6,032 bases of DNA from Marinagarivorans sp. UBA5870. GTDB taxonomy: Bacteria > Pseudomonadota > Gammaproteobacteria > Pseudomonadales > Cellvibrionaceae. The number at the start of each line of letters is the position of its first letter. Position 1 is the stretch's first letter. Below the pieces are notes generated by a model. It saw only the letters and a list, made by a program, of their open reading frames with translations, did not search any database and was not told where the DNA came from. The stretch covers positions 4,970 through 11,001 of the forward strand of contig DJFO01000247.1 of the NCBI GenBank assembly GCA_002432555.1, read 5' to 3'. Made by a program: the position numbers and the translations under genes. Positions 1 through 6,032 of this stretch are shown here, in pieces.

Positions 1-44
1 AATTCATAAAAATAGTACTTGATAAGTTGCCAGATTTTGCCACA

Positions 45-67
45 CTTGCGCCCAACCGCAAGCGGTT
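45..67. repeat. Two overlapping inverted repeats upstream of the RimK-like gene
   Basis: CTTGCG (45-50) and CGCAAG (57-62) form perfect 6-base arms around a 6-base loop. AACCGC (54-59) and GCGGTT (62-67) form a second pair that shares bases with the first, so the two hairpins could not form at once. No T-run follows, so this is not a standard intrinsic terminator. It lies 24 bases before the chosen ATG at 91 and could be an operator, a leader structure or chance. The function is not known. Confidence 0.35.
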
Positions 68-90
68 TATGCCCCCGGACCAATAAGTAT

Positions 91-1539
91 ATGACCCAAC
101 TTAAGATTGTCATTGAAAACGCCTCGGATTGGGCGGCTTTTTATCCATCCGAAGACGTGGTGCTGGCCAAAGATTATCTCGCCCAACCCACCTCCAAAGA
201 GCGTTACAAAGTCATCAACCTCTGCCGCCAGTACAGTTATCTGAGTACCGGCTATTACTGTTCGCTTCTGGCAGAGGCGCGCCACCACCAGGTGGTGCCG
301 GCGGTCAAACATATCCAAGATTTGTCCCGCCGAATTTGGTTGGGCGTGATCAACGTGGACGCCCAGGAGGAATTGTCGGATATCGCGGGGGACACTAACG
401 AGCACCAGATGATGGTGTATTTCGGCTTTACCGCGGAGCCGCATCTGGCGGATCTGGCGCGGCAGATTTTCGAACAGATGCCCGTGCCTATTTTGAAGGT
501 GGTCTTCCAGCGTAAAGGCACTTGGCGCCTCGCCGCCATGGAGGCGGGCGCGCTCAATACCTTGACGGAGGCGCAGCAGACCGATTTTGCCAACGCCCTC
601 GACAGCTACAGTCATCTGGTTTGGCGCAAAGCGAAAACGCGCAAGAATTACCGCTACGACATGGCGATCCTGGTGGATCCCAATGAGCCTTTCCCGCCGA
701 GCAATTCCGTCGCGATCAAGCGCTTTATCAAAGCGGCGAAAAAACACGACATAATGGCCGAGACCATCACCCGCAAAGACCTGGGCAAGTTGTCGGAATA
801 CGACGCCCTATTTATTCGTACCACCACCTCGGTCAACCACTACACCTACAAGTTCGCCCGCCTCGCCCAGGCAGAGGGTTTGGTGGTGATGGACGATCCC
901 GATTCCATTTTGCGTTGTACCAATAAAATTTACCTGGCGCAGCTGCTGGAAACACACGGTCTGCCGACGCCGAAGACCCGCATTCTCACCCGCACCGACC
1001 TCGGCAAAATCGACGACCTGATCGCCGCCCTCGGCCTGCCGATCGTGCTGAAGGTGCCGGACGGCTCCTTTTCCGTCGGTGTGAAAAAAGTCAAAACCAA
1101 AGAGGAGCTGGTGGAGCAACTCAAGGCCATGTTCAAAAACAGCGCCCTGATGCTTGCGCAGACCTACACCTATACGGAATTCGATTGGCGGATTGGGGTA
1201 TTGAACAACCAGCCGCTCTACGCCTGTCGTTACTACATGGCGAAAAATCACTGGCAGATTTACAACCACGCCGCCGACTCCGGGAAAAAAACCGGCCGCT
1301 TCGATGCCATGCCCACCTTTGAAGTGCCCAAACCCGTGCTCAAGGCGGCCATCAATGCCACCAAGCAAATCGGCGATGGTTTTTACGGCGTGGACATCAA
1401 ACAGAACGGCAATCAGGTTTACATCATTGAAGTGAATGACAATCCTTCCATTGAATCCGCAGTGGAGGACAAATTTCTCGAAGGTGAGCTTTACGATGCG
1501 GTGATGGCTGAGTTTCGCCGCCGCCTCGACGACGAATAA
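91..1539 (+). CDS. RimK-like ATP-grasp ligase with N-terminal RLAN domain
   Basis: This 482-residue protein is predicted to be a cytoplasmic ATP-dependent carboxylate-amine ligase that activates a carboxylate as acyl-phosphate and joins it to an amine. The substrate is unknown. Residues ~1-150 match the RimK-like N-terminal (RLAN) domain, with the typical stretch around 48-62 (YSYLSTGYYCSLLAEA). Residues ~190-480 are the ATP-grasp fold: the ATP-binding lysine is probably K321 in VLKVPDGSFSVGV (319-331), followed by EFDWRIGVL (363-371) and the metal-binding E447/N449 in IIEVNDNPSIE (445-455). All core residues look intact, and the length is normal for this RLAN-RimK family but longer than classical RimK (about 300 aa). 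An in-frame TTG at 19 would add 24 residues unlike the family, so the ATG at 91 is chosen, although no strong ribosome binding site precedes it. It is not RimK proper, the ribosomal S6 glutamate ligase. It converges on hrpB and has no co-directional neighbour inside the window. Confidence 0.93.
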   Translation: MTQLKIVIENASDWAAFYPSEDVVLAKDYLAQPTSKERYKVINLCRQYSYLSTGYYCSLLAEARHHQVVPAVKHIQDLSRRIWLGVINVDAQEELSDIAGDTNEHQMMVYFGFTAEPHLADLARQIFEQMPVPILKVVFQRKGTWRLAAMEAGALNTLTEAQQTDFANALDSYSHLVWRKAKTRKNYRYDMAILVDPNEPFPPSNSVAIKRFIKAAKKHDIMAETITRKDLGKLSEYDALFIRTTTSVNHYTYKFARLAQAEGLVVMDDPDSILRCTNKIYLAQLLETHGLPTPKTRILTRTDLGKIDDLIAALGLPIVLKVPDGSFSVGVKKVKTKEELVEQLKAMFKNSALMLAQTYTYTEFDWRIGVLNNQPLYACRYYMAKNHWQIYNHAADSGKKTGRFDAMPTFEVPKPVLKAAINATKQIGDGFYGVDIKQNGNQVYIIEVNDNPSIESAVEDKFLEGELYDAVMAEFRRRLDDE

Positions 1540-1720
1540 ACCGCTGCCGAGTCTGTGGGGCGGATGCCGATCGTCGATCGCCAATGGCGTGTGGCGAAGG
1601 CCGATGAATCCGTACGGCTGACGCCAGTGCCGTGCCGGATAGCCCGATCGATATGCCAGCGCCACGCCGAAAACCCTAGCGATTGACCGGCACAAGCCTT
1701 TCGCTTTGCGCTGTTTTGCC
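1540..1720. other. Intergenic gap between convergent genes
   Basis: These 181 bases separate the TAA of the RimK-like gene from the TAG of hrpB, which is read on the other strand. I see no gene and no clear GC-stem/T-run terminator for either side. It holds CGATCG-T-CGATCG (1568-1580), partly overlapped by CGCCA-A-TGGCG (1579-1589). It also holds a 7-base inverted pair, GTGCCGG (1632-1638) and CCGGCAC (1687-1693), 48 bases apart. Each could be chance in GC-rich DNA, and termination here may depend on Rho. Confidence 0.5.
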
Positions 1721-4201
1721 CTAAGACCGTTTTTTGGTAAAGCGGGTGGCGGTCGCCTGCAAGGGATCGTCGGGCCAGGGGTGCTTGGGGTATCGGCCCT
1801 TCATTTCTTTTTTCACCTCCTGGTAGCTGCTGCGCCAGAACCCGGCGAGATCCTGGGTGACCTGCAACGGACGCTGCGCCGGCGACAGCAAATGGATCAG
1901 CAGTGCGACGCGGCCCTGGGCGATGGTCGGCGTGGACTCGCAGCCAAACATTTCCTGCAGCTTAACCGCCAGCACCGGCGGCGTTTTGTCGTAGTCGATC
2001 GCGATCCGCGAGCCCGAGGGTACCACCCAGTGGTGCGGCGCCCACTCGTCGAGTTTCGCGGGCAGGGGCCAGGGTAAAAGGCCGGCGAGCGCTGAGGTGA
2101 GATCGAGCCGGCGCAGGTCGTCCAGTTTGGTGATTTCCCCCAGGTGAGGGACCAACCATTGATCCAGTTGCGAAAGTAAACCCGCGTCGGACACATCGGG
2201 CCAGGGGGGCAGTCCCGCGCTCGTACAGCCCTGCTGCCGCAGCAATTCCACCCGCGCCCGCCATTGTCTGTGGCCGTCGGCCCAGGGCAGCACCTGCAAA
2301 CCGCGCCCGCGGATCCAATCCGCGACCGCCCGGCGCTTGCGGGCGGGGTCAAGTTGCGTCAATTTCTCCCGCCGCCAGAGGAGGGCGCCGATTGTCCACC
2401 GCCGCTCGGCGAGAAAACGCTGCTCCGCGTCCGACCACTCGACGACTTCCTGCTCCGTCACCAAGGTTTGCAGTTCTCCGGCAAAGAAATCCGGATCCAG
2501 TGCCGCGGCCGCAAAGATGCGATCGTCGCGCCTGCCGGCCAGACCGCCGACTTCCGCCACCGCCAGCCAGGCTTGGCGGCCGAGTGGGTCGCTTTCCTCG
2601 AGCGCCGCGCCGCGCCTGTTGGCCAGCAGAAAATACGGCTGGTCCGGCTGCCGCCGGCGGGCGATGCGATCCGGATAGGCGAGCGCCAGCAGCAGACCGG
2701 TGGGCGACGGGTATTTCGCTTCGGCGCGGCGGGGCAGCAGACGCTCGAACTGCGTCAGCTGCTGGCGTGCGCGCTGGAGCCAGGCGTCGCCGCGCGAATG
2801 TTGCGAATTTTGCAGTAGCGGGCCCACCCACTGCTCCACATCCGTGCCCAAGTGGGCCGGTCGCCCGGTTTCCTCCAAGGCGGCCGCGAGGGCACACGCC
2901 CTTCGGCCGAGGCCGAGGTCGGCGGCGCGCAGCATCATATGAGCGAGGCGTGGATGAGCGGGAAATTCGGCCATAGCCCGGCCGTGGCGAGTCAACCGAA
3001 CGGGGTCGGTGCGCTCAATGGCGCCGAGCCAACGCAGCAGGTCGAGCGCCTGGTCAAAGGCGGACGCGGGAGGCGGAGTCAGCCACGCGAGTGCCGCGGG
3101 ATCCGCGACGCCGAATGCCAACATTTGCAGGGCGACGGGCGCTAGATCCGCCTGGGTGATCTCGGGTTTGGCGAAGGCGGCCAGCGATTCGTCCGCGCGC
3201 CAGAGGCGGTAACAAATACCGGGAGCCAAGCGCCCTGCGCGCCCGGCGCGTTGCGTGGCGGACGAGGCGGAAATTCGGCGCGTCTGCAGGCGGGTGAGAC
3301 CGGAGCGCGGATCGAATACCGGCGTGCGATGCAAACCGCCGTCGATCACGACCTGGACACCCTCGATGGTGAGACTGGTCTCCGCTATGTCGGTGGCCAG
3401 CACGATTTTGCGCAGCCAGGGCGGGCGGACCGGCGCAATTGCGGTCTGTTGATCGGCGAGCGGGAGGTTGCCGTACAGCGGCGCCACCTGGACGTCCGGC
3501 GAAACCTTGGTCCGCAGCTCGGCTGCCAAGGCGAGAATTTCTTTTTGGCCCGGCAAAAAAACCAGCAGGCTGCCGGTGTTTTCTGCCAGGGCGCGTTGCA
3601 CGGCGCGCGCGGGATCCGCGTTTTCTCCGAGGTATTCGACGGCGACGGGAAACCCGCGGCCCTCGCTGCGGATTCGCGGTGCCTGCAACAAGTGCGCGAC
3701 GGCGTCACCGTCGAGTGTGGCCGACATCACCAGCACCTTGAGCGGATCTGTGGCGTCCCGCAGCAGGCTGCGCCCCTGCAGCGCGAGGGCGAGGCCGAGG
3801 TCGCCATCGAGGCTGCGCTCGTGAAATTCATCAAAGAGGATCAAACTGTAGGCGGCGAGGGCCGGGTCGTCCTGCAGCAGGCGCAGCAGAACCCCACCGG
3901 TGACCACCTCGATGCGCGTGGCGGGGCCGACGCGGGACTCCTGCCGAATGCGGTAGCCGACCCTAGCGCCGACCGCCTCGCCGAGGAGGTCCGCCATGCG
4001 TTGCGCCGCCGCGCGGGCGGCCATGCGCCGCGGCTCCAGCAGCAGGATCCGCCCGCGCAACCAGGGTGCGCCGAGCAGGGCGAGCGGCACCCGCGTCGTT
4101 TTGCCAGCGCCGGGTGGCGCCTCGAGCACCAACTCGTCCCGCTCCGCCAGCGCCTGCTGGATTTCCGCCAAGACGGCATCGATCGGCAGCGGGTCGCTCA
4201 C
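1721..4201 (-). CDS. hrpB: ATP-dependent helicase HrpB (DEAH-box)
   Basis: This 826-residue protein is a superfamily 2 DEAH/RHA nucleic-acid helicase, similar in length to E. coli HrpB (about 809 aa). In order it shows motif I EAPPGAGKTTRVP (27-39, K34), Ia LEPRRMAARAAA (55-66), motif II DEFH (124-127), motif III SAT (160-162), motif IV around LVFLPGQKEI (213-222), motif V ATDIAETSLTIEGV (269-282) and motif VI QRAGRAGR (317-324). A helicase-associated region follows (~365-460), then the HrpB-specific C-terminus with PSGSRIAIDY (728-737), LLSPAQRPLQV (771-781) and KEMKGRYPKHPWP (798-810). DEFH in place of DEAH is usual for HrpB. The physiological substrate of HrpB is poorly defined; it is distinct from the mRNA-processing HrpA. 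The start is GTG: the codon two before it is the TGA of the upstream propeller gene, and no other early start fits before motif I. No good Shine-Dalgarno is visible, which suggests re-initiation by ribosomes finishing the upstream gene. Confidence 0.97.
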   Translation of the reverse strand: MSDPLPIDAVLAEIQQALAERDELVLEAPPGAGKTTRVPLALLGAPWLRGRILLLEPRRMAARAAAQRMADLLGEAVGARVGYRIRQESRVGPATRIEVVTGGVLLRLLQDDPALAAYSLILFDEFHERSLDGDLGLALALQGRSLLRDATDPLKVLVMSATLDGDAVAHLLQAPRIRSEGRGFPVAVEYLGENADPARAVQRALAENTGSLLVFLPGQKEILALAAELRTKVSPDVQVAPLYGNLPLADQQTAIAPVRPPWLRKIVLATDIAETSLTIEGVQVVIDGGLHRTPVFDPRSGLTRLQTRRISASSATQRAGRAGRLAPGICYRLWRADESLAAFAKPEITQADLAPVALQMLAFGVADPAALAWLTPPPASAFDQALDLLRWLGAIERTDPVRLTRHGRAMAEFPAHPRLAHMMLRAADLGLGRRACALAAALEETGRPAHLGTDVEQWVGPLLQNSQHSRGDAWLQRARQQLTQFERLLPRRAEAKYPSPTGLLLALAYPDRIARRRQPDQPYFLLANRRGAALEESDPLGRQAWLAVAEVGGLAGRRDDRIFAAAALDPDFFAGELQTLVTEQEVVEWSDAEQRFLAERRWTIGALLWRREKLTQLDPARKRRAVADWIRGRGLQVLPWADGHRQWRARVELLRQQGCTSAGLPPWPDVSDAGLLSQLDQWLVPHLGEITKLDDLRRLDLTSALAGLLPWPLPAKLDEWAPHHWVVPSGSRIAIDYDKTPPVLAVKLQEMFGCESTPTIAQGRVALLIHLLSPAQRPLQVTQDLAGFWRSSYQEVKKEMKGRYPKHPWPDDPLQATATRFTKKRS

Positions 4202-4204
4202 GGC

Positions 4205-5107
4205 TCAGAGTTTTTCGTAACTGACAAACGCCAACTGGCGGCTGTCCGGCGCCCAGGAGGGAACATTCAATGTGCCTTGCCCGCCCCAGAAGACCTGCGT
4301 CAGGGGAGCGAGCTTGCCGCTCTCTAACTCCAGCAGCATGAGTTGCACGTCGCGCCCAAACGGATGGGCCTGTCCCTGGTCCTCCAGATAACGCAGAAAT
4401 ACCAAATAACGGCCGTCGGGCGACGGATGCGGAAACCAGTCGGAGTGGGGCGAGCGCACCATTTGCGTCGGTTCGCTGCCGTCCGCGTTCATGCGCCAGA
4501 TCTGCATCCGACCTTCGCGAAAGCCGTTGAAGTAAATATGGCGACCGTCGGCGCTGTAGTCCGGACCATCGTCGAGGCCGGGGCCGAACGTCAGCTGAGT
4601 TTCCGGTCCGCCCCGCACGCTGATGGTGTAGATCTTATAGTCTTCGCCCTTGCGCCCGGCGACGTAGGCCAGGGTTTTACCGTCCGGCGACCAGCCGTGC
4701 CAGTAGGAGGGCCAATGGTCCGTGACTCGACGGGGGAGGCCCCCCTCAATCGGCAATAGGTAGATAATGGACCCGCCGTCGCTGGCGGCGTCGTGGTGGC
4801 TGATGACGATCTCCCGGCCATCCGGGGAAATGCCGTGATCGTTGTTGCAGCGGGTCGCAAAACCCGTGTCCACCGGTGTCGGAGCGCCGCCCGCGAGATC
4901 GAGTCGGTAGAGGTGGCCCTCGTGGTTGAGAAGCAAAAACTTGCCGTCGCGGCTCCAGTTGGGTGCCTCGTAGACACCCCTCCCGCGGAAGATCGGCGAG
5001 CGCGCGCCATCGTGAATCGAGATGGTCTCAACTATGCTGCGCACCGCGGGCGCGGTTTTGGCCGGTGCGGCCGGTTTGACGAGCGGCGCAGAGTCGGATG
5101 GGGCCAT
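4205..5107 (-). CDS. TolB-like six-bladed beta-propeller protein
   Basis: This 300-residue protein is built almost entirely of WD40-like/TolB (PD40-type) repeats. Six S/A-x-DG/DS blade motifs are visible: NWSRDGKFLLL (50-60), ISPDGREIVIS (93-103), WSPDGKTLAYV (139-149), YSADGRHIYFN (184-194), PSPDGRYLVFL (228-238) and WAPDSRQLAFV (285-295). Together they make one closed propeller. It also has the RCNNDHGISPDG segment (86-97) and GGQGTLNVPSW (275-285), which I recall as conserved in a family of ~290-residue TolB-like proteins of unknown function. It is not TolB itself: it lacks a signal peptide and TolB's N-terminal domain, and no tol-pal genes are nearby. The first ~22 residues are rich in Ala, Pro and Lys and look like a disordered leader outside the propeller. 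The ATG start is well supported by GAGGGA about 6 bases upstream on the minus strand. It is the first gene of an apparent operon with hrpB, with a 3-base gap. A scaffold or ligand-binding role is possible, but no catalytic residues are evident. Confidence 0.9.
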   Translation of the reverse strand: MAPSDSAPLVKPAAPAKTAPAVRSIVETISIHDGARSPIFRGRGVYEAPNWSRDGKFLLLNHEGHLYRLDLAGGAPTPVDTGFATRCNNDHGISPDGREIVISHHDAASDGGSIIYLLPIEGGLPRRVTDHWPSYWHGWSPDGKTLAYVAGRKGEDYKIYTISVRGGPETQLTFGPGLDDGPDYSADGRHIYFNGFREGRMQIWRMNADGSEPTQMVRSPHSDWFPHPSPDGRYLVFLRYLEDQGQAHPFGRDVQLMLLELESGKLAPLTQVFWGGQGTLNVPSWAPDSRQLAFVSYEKL

Positions 5108-5329
5108 GGCTTTTCCCTCGATACAGGTGGCGCTGGAGTGTATGGGGGGTACCGCGGTGCGTCAAGGCGCGGCCTCGAGCGTTTTCCTCCGGCGACGGCT
5201 TTGTTTATGATGGCGGCCCGTTGGTGCGGCTTAAGCGGATTGCACCAGCTTTAGCGGGGATCGGGCTGCGGTAAAATAAGATCAATTCCCCACCAGGTTT
5301 TCGCTTGCCCGGAGGGGTTTGCAATCCCA
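5108..5329. promoter_or_regulatory. Divergent promoter region between propeller gene and sensor gene
   Basis: These 222 bases separate two divergently read genes, so they must hold promoters for both unless the sensor is read from elsewhere. Rightward -10-like candidates are TATGAT (5206-5211) and TAAAAT (5272-5277), each with only a weak -35 partner. No convincing leftward promoter stands out. A perfect 8-base palindrome, ACCGCGGT (5151-5158), lies 43 bases upstream of the leftward gene and could be part of an operator or chance. GGAGGGG (5311-5317) is the likely ribosome binding site of the sensor gene. No small gene is convincing here. Confidence 0.45.
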
Positions 5330-6032
5330 ATGAATGGTCCTTTTATGACACACAGGAATTTTTTCCTCGGCCATTGGCTGGTGCTGTGTAAGATTCTTCT
5401 GCTTGCGTTCTGCACCCACCAGTCGGCGCTGGGGCGGGAGCTGCCGGTCAATTTGTCCTTTCGGCATATTTTGCCGGACCAATTGGAGTCGATCGGTTAT
5501 CTCACCGCAATCGCCCAGGACAAAGAGGGATTTTTGTGGTTTGGCGGCGCCAACGGAGTGGCCAAATACGACGGTTACGGTCTGACGTTTTACAAACATC
5601 AGGAGGGCGTGCCGGGCACTTTGAGCCACAGCTATGTCAACAACATAGTCCAGACTCGAGACGGGGAGCTGTGGGTGGGGACGCAATCCGGGCTCAATCG
5701 TTACGATGCCGAAACGGATACCTTCCAGACTTTCTTCCACGCGTCGGATTCGCCCTACGGGCTCAGCGTCAACGACGTCCGCTGCATTCTCGAGGATCGT
5801 CAGGGCCGCATGTGGCTGGGTACCCGGGGCGGCTTTATTCAATTTTTCCGCGACACCGGAAAATTCACGCGTTATTTTTACGAATCCTATCCGAAAGACT
5901 CCGGCGACAGCGTCGTCTGGTCACTCGTCGAAGACCAGCGCGGTTTGATTTGGATCGGTAACCACGCCGGCGGCTTGAGCCAGTTCGACCCGCAGCTCAA
6001 TACGTTTCGCCACTTCCGCAATGATCCCGCCG
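5330..6032 (+). CDS. Reg_prop (two-component regulator propeller) sensor, 3' end cut by window
   Basis: The frame is open from an ATG at 5330 to the window end, giving 234 residues so far. The N-terminus has a hydrophobic segment (about 11-28, FFLGHWLVLCKILLLAFC) and a likely signal-peptidase site near SALG-RE (33-37), so the following domain should be periplasmic. Four Reg_prop repeats follow, each with a D-x-x-G-x-(L/M/I)-W-(F/V/L/I)-G core: 64-72, 111-117, 156-164 and 202-210, spaced about 45 residues. Such repeats build a seven-bladed propeller pair in BT4663-type sensors, usually followed by a Y_Y_Y domain, a membrane helix and a cytoplasmic histidine kinase or GGDEF output. Which output this protein has cannot be seen. 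An in-frame ATG at 5345 gives a tidier signal peptide, but GGAGGGG sits 14 bases before 5330 and is too far from 5345. It is divergent from the TolB-like gene. Confidence 0.9.
   Translation, partial: MNGPFMTHRNFFLGHWLVLCKILLLAFCTHQSALGRELPVNLSFRHILPDQLESIGYLTAIAQDKEGFLWFGGANGVAKYDGYGLTFYKHQEGVPGTLSHSYVNNIVQTRDGELWVGTQSGLNRYDAETDTFQTFFHASDSPYGLSVNDVRCILEDRQGRMWLGTRGGFIQFFRDTGKFTRYFYESYPKDSGDSVVWSLVEDQRGLIWIGNHAGGLSQFDPQLNTFRHFRNDPA

Noticed and set aside
19..90. Upstream TTG start adding 24 residues to the RimK-like protein
   Set aside because: The added residues do not resemble the family's N-terminus and would span the inverted repeats; ATG at 91 begins exactly where RLAN homology begins.
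808..1695. 295-codon ORF on the minus strand opposite the RimK-like gene
   Set aside because: It is antisense to a clearly conserved ATP-grasp gene; its translation is His/Gly/Val-rich with no recognisable domain, as expected of a GC-rich shadow frame.
1695..1720. Possible intrinsic terminator (AAGC-CTTTC-GCTT followed by T-containing sequence)
   Set aside because: The stem is only four bases and the following sequence is interrupted by G and C, so it is too weak to call.
3251..4327. 358-codon ORF on the plus strand opposite hrpB
   Set aside because: It is antisense to the helicase motifs and crosses the junction into the propeller gene; its composition is rich in Arg, Gly, Ala and Gln without a domain.
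5207..5254. Very short ORF (15 codons) in the divergent intergenic region
   Set aside because: There is no ribosome binding site and no sign of conservation that can be judged; it overlaps likely promoter elements.
5282..5842. 186-codon ORF on the minus strand opposite the sensor
   Set aside because: The plus strand encodes a signal peptide and regular propeller repeats, so the opposite frame is a shadow.
5536..5961. 141-codon plus-strand ORF inside the sensor gene
   Set aside because: It is out of frame with the Reg_prop repeats, which run unbroken through the region; the translation is Arg-rich with no motif.

Overview
The window is ordinary bacterial chromosome. It has long, tightly packed, GC-rich ORFs and no transposase, integrase, phage gene, CRISPR array, tRNA or rRNA that I can see. 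The gene content suggests a gammaproteobacterium: an HrpB-type DEAH helicase with the full C-terminal domain, an RLAN-type RimK-like ATP-grasp protein, and a periplasmic propeller (Reg_prop) sensor. Among these, the Cellvibrio/Saccharophagus/Microbulbifer-like polysaccharide degraders are a reasonable guess, because they carry many propeller sensors. This placement is inference from gene content, not from a marker gene.

Layout: positions 1-90 are an AT-richer leader with two overlapping inverted repeats. Positions 91-1539 (+) encode a 482-residue RimK-like ATP-grasp ligase with an N-terminal RLAN domain. Positions 1540-1720 are a non-coding gap between convergent genes. Positions 1721-4201 (-) encode the ATP-dependent helicase HrpB (826 aa, GTG start). 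Positions 4205-5107 (-) encode a 300-residue six-bladed TolB-like propeller protein without a signal peptide. It lies directly upstream of hrpB in the same reading frame, separated only by TGA-GCC. Positions 5108-5329 are a divergent promoter region. From 5330 to the window end (+) runs the N-terminal 234 residues of a secreted or periplasmic Reg_prop sensor; its output domain lies beyond the window.

Together: the propeller gene and hrpB very probably form one transcription unit read leftward, with translation of hrpB coupled to the propeller gene. The sensor gene is read rightward from the shared intergenic region. The RimK-like gene is a separate unit converging on hrpB, and its usual genomic partners, if present, would lie to the left of position 1. 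I found no convincing new multi-gene system. The most notable points are the in-phase TGA junction between the propeller protein and HrpB, the substrate-unknown ligase, and the sensor whose output is cut off.
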